From Oscillospiraceae bacterium (lineage in GTDB: Bacteria > Bacillota > Clostridia > Oscillospirales > Oscillospiraceae), in the NCBI GenBank assembly GCA_015067845.1, contig SVLT01000002.1, forward strand, positions 62,001 to 126,000: DNA of 64,000 nucleotides, written 5' to 3'. Below are positions 26,543 to 35,187 of the stretch, piece by piece; positions within the stretch are counted from its first letter, which is position 1; every line of letters begins with the position of its first letter. The position numbers and the translations under genes were made by a program. The notes beneath the pieces were generated by a model. That model was not told where the DNA came from, made no database searches, and was given only the letters and a program-made list of their open reading frames with translations.

Positions 26543-26558
26543 AATATGTTTTCTCCTT

Positions 26559-27611
26559 TCAATCGCCAAGCAACGCTGCACGGTCCTCTTCGGTGCGTGC
26601 GATTTCCTCAGCGTCTTTCAAAATAGTAAAAGACAGGCGGTAAGTCTCTTTTGCAAAGGGTGCGATCTTATGCATCGTGCCCTGTGCCTCATGATACTTG
26701 CGGCCATACACGCTGGAGTTGGAAGGCTCCAGGCCAATGACATAGTCACCGGACTTCATGCTCATCCACTCCATAAAATAAGGCTGGACCTTCCGGTCAA
26801 AATCCAGACGAACACCGAAACCAAGTTCATCATTAACAATGGCTGCGAAGGAATTTCCTTCTGCATCTTCCGCCAGCTCGTGCAGATAAACATACTCGGT
26901 CTCGCCGTCTTTCGGTTCGGAAGCAGTCTGCCAGCAGTGCAAATGCTGCTGACTCCACTCCTCACGTCCTCTCACCGCCTTGCTGGGCAACACCAAACGG
27001 GTGCCGGGCGCCAGGAAGGGATAGCCGAAATTGCAATGGTACATCAGCATCAGATCTGCCTCTTCCGCAGTCTGATTCTCCACCTCGTCGATAATCTCCA
27101 GCTTTCCGGAGCCGAACACGGAGCGGATGGTACGCCGCAGCACCAAATTTGTTCCAAACAAATGGCTCTCGCGCATCTCGCCCTTGACTTCCAGCACATA
27201 GTCCTCTCCGTCCCAATAGGCATCGGAGGAAAAATGCTCTGCCGGCGTCGTACGTATGCGGCCGTGCATGGGGTACTCCACGCCATCGGTCTCGCAGGGA
27301 CCGCAGATATTCTGCAGGCCACAGGTGAAGAACAGTCCGCCCATGATACTGCGCAGCGCTTCTTCGCCATGAGTATCAAAGTGGTTGCGGCCATTCAGAC
27401 CGGGCTTAGAGGTAAAGGAAATGTTGATGCCCTTATACTCCAGTTCTGCTACATCGAGACACTTATCCGCCATGGCTATAAACCGCAAGTCACCATTCTT
27501 CACTTCTACCGCCCGCAGACCATTGGCCCGGCCTTCCTGCACCGTTACATTGCGGGCGTATGCCAGCTGTTGCATGGTGCCGGTATATTTCAGTAGATCT
27601 ATCTTGTTCAT
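26559..27611 (-). CDS. DUF4432 / aldose-1-epimerase-like protein
   Basis: A 350-residue galactose-mutarotase-fold protein (TCGLQNICGPCETDGVEYPMHGRI, YHCNFGYPFLAPG, VIGLEPSNSSVYGR). DUF4432 proteins are probable sugar epimerases or mutarotases and include aldose-1-epimerase-like enzymes. It is part of the sugar-catabolism operon, 16 bases before the lyxose isomerase and 4 bases after the SIS gene. The specific sugar is unknown. Confidence 0.8.
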   Translation of the reverse strand: MNKIDLLKYTGTMQQLAYARNVTVQEGRANGLRAVEVKNGDLRFIAMADKCLDVAELEYKGINISFTSKPGLNGRNHFDTHGEEALRSIMGGLFFTCGLQNICGPCETDGVEYPMHGRIRTTPAEHFSSDAYWDGEDYVLEVKGEMRESHLFGTNLVLRRTIRSVFGSGKLEIIDEVENQTAEEADLMLMYHCNFGYPFLAPGTRLVLPSKAVRGREEWSQQHLHCWQTASEPKDGETEYVYLHELAEDAEGNSFAAIVNDELGFGVRLDFDRKVQPYFMEWMSMKSGDYVIGLEPSNSSVYGRKYHEAQGTMHKIAPFAKETYRLSFTILKDAEEIARTEEDRAALLGD

Positions 27612-27615
27612 AGCA

Positions 27616-28182
27616 TTACTCCAGATTGGCATGGTATTGCCACAGGCCCTTCATGTCCAGCTCCTTGCGGTCAATGATCATCTTCGCCACCACATCGCCC
27701 AGCAGGAGCAAGGTCTGCTCAAAGAGGCTGGTCATGGGCTGCTGGGAATCGATCTCGTCTTCCAGGTAGTACTTTGTCCGCACGGGAATGCGCACCATCA
27801 GGCAAACAATGTCTTTCAAGGGACTGTTGGGGTTAGAGCCGATGTGGATCACCTTAGCACCAATCTTGTGGGCCTTCTGGGCAATACCGGCAGGAAACAG
27901 TGTGGTACCGGAGCCGGAGCCCACGATCAGCACATCATCCGCAGTGATGGCAGGTTCGGTGATCTCGCCCACCAAATGGGTGTCGATACCCAAATGCGCC
28001 CAGCGCTTGGCGATGGCTTGCAGGGACAGCATCACTCGGCCAACCCCCACGAAAAATACCTTGCGGGAGCTGAGGATGATATCGATGAGCTTCTCAACAC
28101 TGTCCGTGTCAATGCTGTCTAAAGAGGTACGCAATTCGGAAACCACCAGCTCCGAGATCTGTTGATATGTTACATCAGCCAT
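27616..28182 (-). CDS. SIS-domain 6-phospho-3-hexuloisomerase-like protein
   Basis: A 188-residue single SIS domain (VFFVGVGRVMLSLQAIAKRW, DVLIVGSGSGTT, IHIGSNPNSPL). Its length and motifs match 6-phospho-3-hexuloisomerases (HxlB/PHI), which convert D-arabino-3-hexulose 6-phosphate to fructose 6-phosphate. No hexulose-phosphate synthase is encoded nearby, so formaldehyde assimilation is not the likely job; isomerisation of another ketose or aldose phosphate is more plausible. Confidence 0.8.
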   Translation of the reverse strand: MADVTYQQISELVVSELRTSLDSIDTDSVEKLIDIILSSRKVFFVGVGRVMLSLQAIAKRWAHLGIDTHLVGEITEPAITADDVLIVGSGSGTTLFPAGIAQKAHKIGAKVIHIGSNPNSPLKDIVCLMVRIPVRTKYYLEDEIDSQQPMTSLFEQTLLLLGDVVAKMIIDRKELDMKGLWQYHANLE

Positions 28183-28195
28183 GGGTCTCACCTTC

Positions 28196-28897
28196 TTATT
28201 TCAAAATAGAGTTGCGGAATTCCCGCAGAGCCAGAGCGCTGTTCTTCAAGTCCTTCTTATCCAGGCAGGTACTGCCGGCCACAAAGATATCCGCAATGCC
28301 ATCGGGGGCAAATTCGATCATATTCTCTTTGGAGATCCTTCCATCCAGGATCACTTTCGTATCCAGGCCACGGGAAACGATCATCTCATGCAGTTCCCGC
28401 ACCTTTCTGGAGGCATACGGGACCTGTCCCTCGGACCGTTCCTGCGCATATCCGGGATTGATCAGCATCAGCAAAACACCGTCGCACTTTTCCAGTACAT
28501 AATCCAGGCTGGACAGCGGCGTCGCCGGTTTCATGGCCACACCGGCCTTGACGCCGGCCTTGCGGATCTGATTCAGACGATAATCCATATGGGGTTCCAT
28601 TTCCCCATGGAACACGATGCTCTGAACGCCGATATCCAGCAATTCAGCAACAAAAAAGTCATGGGCAGTGGTCATCACATGGACATCGAAGAACATCTCC
28701 GTCTTCTTTCGAAGCTGACGTACCGTGTCCAACCCCAGGGGCATACTGGGGCTGAAATGGCCATCCAGAATATCCACGTGGAGCATCTCGATCCCCGCAT
28801 CCTCCAGTTGACGCACGGAAGGCTCCAGGTTGCACATATCGCAAACAGAGATCAGCGAAGGAGAAATGATACACTTTTCATTCCAGATCTCAGACAT
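28196..28897 (-). CDS. ribulose-phosphate 3-epimerase family protein
   Basis: A 233-residue TIM-barrel protein. The expected metal ligands are present: LHVDILDGHF (His, Asp), FFDVHVMT (His) and VILDGRIS (Asp), with the phosphate loop INPGYA. It could act on ribulose 5-phosphate, D-allulose 6-phosphate or a related ketose phosphate; the presence of a kinase, SIS isomerase and isomerases in the same operon favours a hexulose phosphate. It overlaps the kinase gene by 8 bases. Confidence 0.82.
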   Translation of the reverse strand: MSEIWNEKCIISPSLISVCDMCNLEPSVRQLEDAGIEMLHVDILDGHFSPSMPLGLDTVRQLRKKTEMFFDVHVMTTAHDFFVAELLDIGVQSIVFHGEMEPHMDYRLNQIRKAGVKAGVAMKPATPLSSLDYVLEKCDGVLLMLINPGYAQERSEGQVPYASRKVRELHEMIVSRGLDTKVILDGRISKENMIEFAPDGIADIFVAGSTCLDKKDLKNSALALREFRNSILK

Positions 28898-29840
28898 TGT
28901 AATTCGCCTCCCAGTAATGCTCCACCGCTTCAGCAGTGGGCAGGGATTCGATGGCGCCCTTTTGCTGGACACAAAGCCAGCCGGCAATATTGCCATGCTC
29001 CATGGCGCTGCGCAGAAGTTCCTCAGTCAGCCCGGCAGGCGTTGTGACACCGGCCTTCATCAGCGTGGTCAGGAAACCACCCCAGAAGGCGTCGCCGGCA
29101 CCGCAGGTGTCCACGCAGTTAGCCTTCAATGTGGGCACTTCGTCCACGATTCCGTTCCAGTAGAAACGGGCGCCCTTGCTTCCCAGAGTCTCAATGACCA
29201 GGGTAATGTTTTTCTCCTGCATTAGAGCAGGGATATTTTCTTCGCCGCCCATCATCTCCGCCTCTTCATCGGAGATCTTCAGAAGATCCACAAAGGGCAG
29301 AATGTCCATGACAGCGGCAGCGCAGGCCGCCTGATCATCATGCCACATCAGATTGCGATAGTTGACATCAAAGGATACCAACTTTCCCCGCTTATGCCCC
29401 TCTTCCAGGGCATAGACCGTTGCTTCCGCCGCAGTACCGGCGGACAGAGAGCAGGAACCGGCATGAATGACGGTGGCTCCATCCAGCACTTCGTCGGTGA
29501 GATGGACCTTTTCCAGGAACATATCCGCACCGGGTTTCCGGGCGAAGGTAAAGCTACGGTCACCATGCGCATCCAGGGAGACGAAAGCCATGGTGGTGAT
29601 CGCCCGGTCGGTCAGCTCTTTGACCACCGGTTCCACATGATTTTCTTCCAAGGTATTGTACAGAAAACGGCCAAAATCGTCATTACCCATCATGCCGCAA
29701 AAAGCCGCCGCACAGCCCTGGCGGGCCACTGCAATGGCTACATTGGCCGGCGCACCGCCAGCCTTGCGGATGTAGCTCCCCTCCTCGCTGCCGGGGAGGA
29801 AATCAATGACCATTTCACCGACGCTTAACAGTTTCGCCAT
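28890..29840 (-). CDS. PfkB-family sugar kinase (fructokinase-like)
   Basis: A 316-residue ribokinase-fold enzyme. Seen: N-terminal GGAPANVAIAVARQG, a phosphate-binding region VIETLGSKGARFYW and the catalytic anion hole CGAGDAFWGGF with its Asp. Sequence is closest in style to fructokinases (FxDVNYRNLMW). It would phosphorylate the ketose made by the isomerase next to it. It starts 3 bases after the isomerase stop. Confidence 0.88.
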   Translation of the reverse strand: MAKLLSVGEMVIDFLPGSEEGSYIRKAGGAPANVAIAVARQGCAAAFCGMMGNDDFGRFLYNTLEENHVEPVVKELTDRAITTMAFVSLDAHGDRSFTFARKPGADMFLEKVHLTDEVLDGATVIHAGSCSLSAGTAAEATVYALEEGHKRGKLVSFDVNYRNLMWHDDQAACAAAVMDILPFVDLLKISDEEAEMMGGEENIPALMQEKNITLVIETLGSKGARFYWNGIVDEVPTLKANCVDTCGAGDAFWGGFLTTLMKAGVTTPAGLTEELLRSAMEHGNIAGWLCVQQKGAIESLPTAEAVEHYWEANYNV

Positions 29841-29842
29841 GC

Positions 29843-31330
29843 TTATACCCTCTGCAGATAGTTCTCGTAGGGAACTTCCTCAACGGGGCTCAGGCCCAGC
29901 CAAGCCATCACTTCCATAACTTCCTCAGTATAGTCACCCTTTACCATGGGGAAGTGGTGCTGGAATCCGTGGACCATAATGGTGTTGAAGAAGTCCAGAG
30001 CGGAGATATCCTTACGGTTCAGCTTCAGCTGACCCAGCCAGCCGCGGCTGCCGTTATAGCTGGCCTTGGCTCCATCCTGCATCACGCCGGATGCCAGGAA
30101 CATCTTGTTGGATTCACCGGTGAGACGGGCGATGGTGTAAACATCCTCATCAAAGACCATGTCACGGGTGATGCCGGTGCCCACAGCGTGGTCCAGATCC
30201 CGACCTTCGTGGTCCTTACCGGAATAGTTGAGGCTGTAGGAATAGCCCTTCTTCTCGCAGAAACGCTTTGCGGCGGGACCGCAGTGCCACATCATGACGG
30301 AATTATCATTCTCATCCATAGCGGACAAGTCCATCAGCATGGTAATATCTTCAGCAATGTAGCTCAGCAGCAGCTGGCTGATGGTGCTGGTCAGGTCGCC
30401 TTCGCAACCACAGACCACGCCCTTGTCATTGATCTCGCCGACCACGGCGCAGACGCTGAACAGGTAGTCATCCTGGAACTTGGGCCAGCAGCTGACAGCC
30501 AAAGCATCGTAGCCATACTTGGCAACGAACTTCTCGTAGGCCAGCGCATAACGGGCATTGACCTCCAGCAGAGACATCTTGCGCACAGCCTTGCTGGGAT
30601 CTACTTCATTGATCTGTTCGTCAATGGCATCACTGTATGCACCGGCCTCAGCCTTCAGCGCAGCCACCTTGGCATCCACCTCTTCCTGGGGGATACTGTG
30701 GGCCAGATCCTTCAGCTCGCCGTACTCGTGCAGACGGTTGATGCGGATACCGTCGAACAGACGAATCAGCTTGCGCTCGTCGTCATACAGATCGTTGAAG
30801 CCGGGAGCAATGCCGCCAACCAGGGCAACGTTGGAATGCTGCATCTTCTTAATGGCGCGCAGAGCTCTAACTGTAATCTGGAAACGGCGCTGGAAGCGTG
30901 CGTCCTCCACATCGCCAAAGTACCACTTGGTGGCGATGTTGTATTCCTTTAAGTAATGGGCAACGATGGCGCTGTACATATTGATGCCGCACAGAGAGTT
31001 GAAGGAAACGATACCGCTGGGGCGCATCTCGGGAATAGCCCACAGACCCAGACGGGCATCCTTGGTCCGGGCCAGAGTACTGACCACCAGACCTGCCGCA
31101 AAGCTGGTGCACTGCAGCATGATGAAGTCTACCTTTTCAGCCTCCAAAACAGCTTTGCATTCCAGTGCATCCGCTTCCGTGATGACCTGCTTTTCGTAGA
31201 TGTACAGATCGAAATCCCAAGCCTTTGCCAGGGTATTCATGCCATCGATGCTTCTGCCGAAAGCAGAGATCTTATCACCGGGGAAAGAAAGCTGAGATGC
31301 GCCCACCAGGGCAACCTTGAAACGTACCAT
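29843..31330 (-). CDS. L-fucose/L-arabinose isomerase-family protein
   Basis: A 495-residue protein of the FucI/AraA-like family (VGASQLSFPGDK, VDFIMLQCTSFAAGLVVS, ALAVSCWPKFQDDY, CGCEGDLTSTISQLLLSYI with a metal-ligand Glu and Asp, MWHCGPAA). These enzymes convert an aldose to its ketose with Mn2+. The substrate cannot be read from sequence; this subgroup occurs with PfkB kinases in carbohydrate loci. It is the first gene of the operon, with AAGGAGGATATAGCA before the ATG at 31330 and a clear promoter at 31386-31414. Confidence 0.82.
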   Translation of the reverse strand: MVRFKVALVGASQLSFPGDKISAFGRSIDGMNTLAKAWDFDLYIYEKQVITEADALECKAVLEAEKVDFIMLQCTSFAAGLVVSTLARTKDARLGLWAIPEMRPSGIVSFNSLCGINMYSAIVAHYLKEYNIATKWYFGDVEDARFQRRFQITVRALRAIKKMQHSNVALVGGIAPGFNDLYDDERKLIRLFDGIRINRLHEYGELKDLAHSIPQEEVDAKVAALKAEAGAYSDAIDEQINEVDPSKAVRKMSLLEVNARYALAYEKFVAKYGYDALAVSCWPKFQDDYLFSVCAVVGEINDKGVVCGCEGDLTSTISQLLLSYIAEDITMLMDLSAMDENDNSVMMWHCGPAAKRFCEKKGYSYSLNYSGKDHEGRDLDHAVGTGITRDMVFDEDVYTIARLTGESNKMFLASGVMQDGAKASYNGSRGWLGQLKLNRKDISALDFFNTIMVHGFQHHFPMVKGDYTEEVMEVMAWLGLSPVEEVPYENYLQRV

Positions 31331-31385
31331 TGCTATATCCTCCTTCATATCGGTGGACATGATAATCCACACTATTTTCGCTTTT

Positions 31386-31429
31386 ATTATATCAGTACCG
31401 AATCCTCCATTCAATTTCAGTTTTTTTCG
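31386..31429 (-). promoter_or_regulatory. promoter with 15-base regulon box, sugar-catabolism operon
   Basis: Minus strand: box CGAAAAAAACTGAAA (31429-31415), TTGAAT (31414-31409), 17 bases, TATAAT (31391-31386) with extended TGA. Confidence 0.82.
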
Positions 31430-31517
31430 TTCTATTTACAAAGACCTAATTCAGTGAGCCCGTTTCGCTCAAAAACAGGTATCATGCCTGTCAGCCTCTA
31501 TGATTTCCCATAAAGAA

Positions 31518-31543
31518 AAACCATGGGGTCCGCCCCATGGTTT
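31518..31543 (-). terminator. terminator after SGNH hydrolase gene
   Basis: Perfect 11-base stem AAACCATGGGG / CCCCATGGTTT with a 4-base loop; the minus strand continues TTCTTTATG. Confidence 0.8.
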
Positions 31544-31575
31544 ACCTGTATGAACTTCCCTTTCGGTCATGTGAA

Positions 31576-32220
31576 TCATGTACCACGGATGAACTTCAAT
31601 ACCGTGTTTTTGATGTCTTTCATGCCCTGAATCGTTGGATGACCGTCATTCTTATGAATGCTTTCAAAAGAAATCGAAGAAATCCCATATCTGCAGCACG
31701 CTTCCTGCAACCCTTTGGAAATCTCCGGTTTCATATCCGTATTAATTAGACAGTAAATATCCGCACCCGGCAGCGTTTCTTTTAGGTCATGCAGAAAACA
31801 GCAGATCGCCGGCAGTACAAAATACAGGTCTTTCTCTTCCCAATGATCATATTGCGCAGTTCCCAATGGCGCATTAGCCCAACTGTCATTGGTTCCTCCA
31901 AAGACAAACACCGTGTCGATCCTGTTCTCCGCAAAAAAGCCCTGCGCAACCAGCGAGCGAAGCCGGAAGATGAACGAGGATGATTGTGAACAGTCGCAGT
32001 TATCATACCCCCTGTAGCCAATCGTAGAACCGGACCAACTGTTGTTCATTACCAATTCCATGTTCTCCGCTTCTATTACCTGATACCACCATGTTTCGGA
32101 CACATTTGTCACATCGGTTTCCGGGCGCCCTTTTCCCGAATAATAAATAGAATAGCCATTCGGAACATAGTTTTCGAAGGTGGAATAACTATCACCAAAA
32201 ATTATAGCCTTTTTGGACAT
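31576..32220 (-). CDS. SGNH/GDSL-family hydrolase
   Basis: A 214-residue single-domain esterase. FGDSYS (block I Ser), NNSWSGSTIG (block II), FGGTNDSW (block III Asn) and NDGHPTIQGM (block V His, Asp) are all present. No signal peptide, so cytosolic; it probably deacylates imported oligosaccharides. The ATG at 32220 follows GGGGAAACC. It is divergent from the serine hydrolase gene, and both promoters carry the regulon box. Confidence 0.87.
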   Translation of the reverse strand: MSKKAIIFGDSYSTFENYVPNGYSIYYSGKGRPETDVTNVSETWWYQVIEAENMELVMNNSWSGSTIGYRGYDNCDCSQSSSFIFRLRSLVAQGFFAENRIDTVFVFGGTNDSWANAPLGTAQYDHWEEKDLYFVLPAICCFLHDLKETLPGADIYCLINTDMKPEISKGLQEACCRYGISSISFESIHKNDGHPTIQGMKDIKNTVLKFIRGT

Positions 32221-32300
32221 CACGGTTTCCCCTCTTTCGTTGTGTGATACAATTCTGCAATCCGCAGATCCTTCGCATACTCTCCAACTATTACTTTTTC

Positions 32301-32344
32301 ATTATATCCCTGTGCTTTCCAAAAGGCAATTTCATTTTTATTCT
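32301..32344 (-). promoter_or_regulatory. promoter with 15-base regulon box, SGNH gene
   Basis: Minus strand: box AGAATAAAAATGAAA (32344-32330; 13 of 15 to CGAAARAAAWTGAAA), TTGCCT (32329-32324), 17 bases, TATAAT (32306-32301). Confidence 0.65.
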
Positions 32345-32363
32345 CCCTCTAAAAGGCGAACAT

Positions 32364-32407
32364 CGAAAGAAAATTATGTAGGCAAATTTGCTTGCATTTT
32401 GTATAAT
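32364..32407 (+). promoter_or_regulatory. promoter with 15-base regulon box, serine hydrolase gene
   Basis: CGAAAGAAAATTATG (32364-32378), TAGGCA (32379-32384), 17 bases, TATAAT (32402-32407). It lies back to back with the SGNH promoter in a 315-base gap that holds no gene. Confidence 0.7.
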
Positions 32408-32535
32408 AGATGTGGTTCTATGTATTCCCGGGTGGACCGCATCCGCAGGGAAGCGCGCTCGTACCATTCTCGATTCATATTTGCCCGAACACATTTGACC
32501 TATAACCATACCATCCATTTGAAAGGAGTTCCTTC

Positions 32536-33618
32536 ATGTATACGCAATTTAAAGCTCTTATGGACAGCTTTATTCCCATGGGCGTCCCCGGTTTTGATGC
32601 CATTCTTCTCAAAGATGGTGTACCCGTATTGCGCTATCGTAACGGCTATTCCGATGCTGAAAACCAAATTCCCATGCAGGGCAATGAGCGTTTTAACATC
32701 TATTCCTGCACCAAAATGATTACCTGTACCGCAGCGCTTCAGTTATGGGAAAAGGGATTGCTTTCCCTTGATGATCCACTGAGTAAATACCTGCCCGAAT
32801 ATGCGACGATGACCGTCCGGTGCGGCGATGATGTCGTACCCGCAAAGAATACCATTACCATCAAAAACCTTATGACAATGACGGCAGGCTTCTCATACGA
32901 TACGAATTCGCCCAGCCTTCGTAAGCTAAAGGAAGCCACAAACGGAAAATGCAGCACACGTGAGGTAGCCTATGCGCTATCCCAGGAGCCCCTTCTGTTC
33001 GAACCGGGCAGCCGCTGGGAGTACAGCCTTGGGCATGACGTCTTAGGCGCAGTGATCGAAGTGATCTCTGGTATGTCCCTTGCGGAATATGTCCGCCATC
33101 ATATTTTCGATCCGCTGGGTATGACCAATTCAACCATTGGTGCTACAGATGAGGAATTAGAAAGTATTTCTCCGCTGTATTCCTTTGACCTTTCCACCAA
33201 TACCCGTAAGCGTTTGGGGCATATTGACTATGCCCGAATCCATATTGGCAACCATTTTCTTAGCGGTGGCGCCGGATGCATTTCCACTCTGGAGGACTTT
33301 GTAAAATTCCTGGAAGCATTACGTGTTGGCGATGTGATTTTGAAGAAAGAAACCATCGACATGATGACCACCGACCAACTGACCGACGAGCAACGCAGCA
33401 CTTTCTGGTGGAAGCACCGTTGCAGCTATGGTCTGGGTGTACACTGCCCCCTTTCCAATACTGACAATCATTTCTTCAGCTGGGGCGGCGCCGCAGGGGC
33501 AGAACCGCTGATCGACCGTGAACACGGAATTACATTCCTCTTCTTCCGGCACATTGTCGGCATGAACAACGACTTTATCAACGATGCTTTGCGAGAGCAT
33601 CTGCGGTCACTACTATAA
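32536..33618 (+). CDS. serine hydrolase, class C beta-lactamase/esterase family
   Basis: A 360-residue cytosolic protein of the beta-lactamase (PF00144) family. SxxK is SCTK at residues 57-60, the YxN-like motif is in WEYSLGHD, and the third motif region is FSWGGAAGAEP (replacing HTG-type KTG). Many members in sugar loci are esterases rather than lactamases. The RBS is AAAGGAGTTCCTTC. Confidence 0.85.
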   Translation: MYTQFKALMDSFIPMGVPGFDAILLKDGVPVLRYRNGYSDAENQIPMQGNERFNIYSCTKMITCTAALQLWEKGLLSLDDPLSKYLPEYATMTVRCGDDVVPAKNTITIKNLMTMTAGFSYDTNSPSLRKLKEATNGKCSTREVAYALSQEPLLFEPGSRWEYSLGHDVLGAVIEVISGMSLAEYVRHHIFDPLGMTNSTIGATDEELESISPLYSFDLSTNTRKRLGHIDYARIHIGNHFLSGGAGCISTLEDFVKFLEALRVGDVILKKETIDMMTTDQLTDEQRSTFWWKHRCSYGLGVHCPLSNTDNHFFSWGGAAGAEPLIDREHGITFLFFRHIVGMNNDFINDALREHLRSLL

Positions 33619-33621
33619 AAG

Positions 33622-33656
33622 TTAATCGGTCAGCTCCAAACGAGCTGACCGATTAA
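33622..33656. terminator. bidirectional terminator between convergent genes
   Basis: Perfect 15-base inverted repeat TTAATCGGTCAGCTC / GAGCTGACCGATTAA with a 5-base loop, between the serine hydrolase and the ROK gene. Confidence 0.9.
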
Positions 33657-33698
33657 TTTACACGATTCATGCATTTGACCAAGCCTGTAAACTGAGGC

Positions 33699-34922
33699 TC
33701 AAATAAGCCTGGAGGAAAGGCTGCTGAACGCATCGTTGATAAAATACAACGCCGCGCCAACCGCCGCCTGAGATCTGCCCTCTCTGGAAATGATGATCTC
33801 AAATTCCGAGAGACTCCAGGCAAGCTCCTTGGCAACGGTCTTTGCCTTATCCAGGATCAAATCCTGGTAGTCCAGCAATCCACCTGTAAGAATAATGCAA
33901 TTGGGGTCAAAAATGCTGACCACATTGGCAATACCAACACCCAAAAAATAGGCAGCATCGTCAAAGATGTTTAACAAAACCTCATTTCCTTCTGCCGCCT
34001 CAGCAGCACTCCAGGAAACCAATCCACTCATAAATTCGATGTCCCGGTCATTCATCTGCGTCAAGGATTCCGGTAATGAGAGGTTTCCTGCATGGTATTC
34101 CGCAATGATCCGATGGGCCAGACCGCGGATGGAACTGTAGGATTCCATACACCCTCTGTTGCCGCAAGAACACAGCGGGCCATTTCGATCCAACACCATG
34201 TGCCCCAACTCGCCGGCAATACCGTTACTGCCAGTAACCGGTTTCCCCTGTACGATATGGCTCATGCCAATACCGTAAGACAAGCGGATTACTGCGAAAT
34301 TATCCTTATCTGTAAATCGGCGGTTCCATTGCTCTGCCAATGCAATACACGCAGGGTCATGCATCACATGTACCGGTATTCCAAATCGCTCCTCAAAGAT
34401 CCGTTTCAGCGGAACATTTCGCCAGTCATTGAAAAAAGAATTGTATACAGAAATAGCGCCATCCCGATCCACGGTTCCCTGGGTCGCAATTCCGATACCC
34501 AAGATCGCACTAGGATCCAACGCGTTCCTACTCATGAGTAGTTCGATAGCGCGGATCATTTGGTCAATCACCCAATCCCGGTCCAGCGATTCAAGGGGTT
34601 CTATATAGTGGTCGACCACATCACAGCGGAGGTCGAGGAGTAATGCCGTGATGCCTTCGGCATTGATCTCGATGCCCAATGTCAGATTCCGCTTGGGGAC
34701 AAAATCCAAAAAGACAGGATTTCTTCCAGGGACGCGTTCTGAGCAGGGCAATTCCATAAGAACTTTTTTGGAGATCAGGTCTGTAGATATTGTTGAGACA
34801 GCGGCCCAGCTCAATCCGGTTTCCTTTTGAATGCTTCTCCTGGTGGATTCACCATTATGACGGATATATTCCAAAACCAGTAGCGTGTTTGTGCCACGCA
34901 TCTGGTCATGTTTTGCAGGCAT
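33699..34922 (-). CDS. ROK-family transcriptional regulator
   Basis: A 407-residue NagC/XylR-type repressor: N-terminal winged helix (LEYIRHNGESTRRSIQKETGLSWAAVSTI) and a ROK sugar-kinase-like domain with GELGHM and the zinc motif CSCGNRGCME. These repressors release DNA on binding a sugar. Promoter: on the minus strand TTGAAA (35039-35034), 16 bases, TATAAT (35017-35012), with no regulon box. It probably controls part of this locus (inference). Confidence 0.9.
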   Translation of the reverse strand: MPAKHDQMRGTNTLLVLEYIRHNGESTRRSIQKETGLSWAAVSTISTDLISKKVLMELPCSERVPGRNPVFLDFVPKRNLTLGIEINAEGITALLLDLRCDVVDHYIEPLESLDRDWVIDQMIRAIELLMSRNALDPSAILGIGIATQGTVDRDGAISVYNSFFNDWRNVPLKRIFEERFGIPVHVMHDPACIALAEQWNRRFTDKDNFAVIRLSYGIGMSHIVQGKPVTGSNGIAGELGHMVLDRNGPLCSCGNRGCMESYSSIRGLAHRIIAEYHAGNLSLPESLTQMNDRDIEFMSGLVSWSAAEAAEGNEVLLNIFDDAAYFLGVGIANVVSIFDPNCIILTGGLLDYQDLILDKAKTVAKELAWSLSEFEIIISREGRSQAAVGAALYFINDAFSSLSSRLI

Positions 34923-35011
34923 ATCATCCCCTCCTTATACAGCTAGTTTCACATTGCTGTAAGACCTTGGAAATGCTATTGTAATCCAGCATTTTCCTCT
35001 TTATTAATTTC

Positions 35012-35039
35012 ATTATAACGGATTATTCGATTATTTCAA
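35012..35039 (-). promoter_or_regulatory. promoter of ROK regulator
   Basis: Minus strand TTGAAA-16-TATAAT, without the regulon box. Confidence 0.6.
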
Positions 35040-35110
35040 GCATTATTGGAAAAACTAATTTCTCTTTTCCGTAATTATCTGGCAAGAACTTCATTTTCAT
35101 TTTCCCATAT

Positions 35111-35154
35111 CTAAAAAAAGTGTAATACCCATTTATAGCACAATGTTGTATAAT
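35111..35154 (+). promoter_or_regulatory. promoter with 15-base regulon box, cytosolic GH30
   Basis: CTAAAAAAAGTGTAA (35111-35125; 12 of 15 to the CGAAAAAAATTGAAA copy), TACCCA (35126-35131), 17 bases, TATAAT (35149-35154). Confidence 0.65.
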
Positions 35155-35187
35155 GATAATAAACTTCAACGCAAAGGAGTCATGCTT

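Noticed and set aside
27616..28897. RuMP formaldehyde-fixation pair (HPS-PHI)
   Set aside because: The SIS protein looks like PHI, but its neighbour is a ribulose-phosphate-epimerase-type protein with the His/Asp metal ligands of that family, not a hexulose-phosphate synthase.
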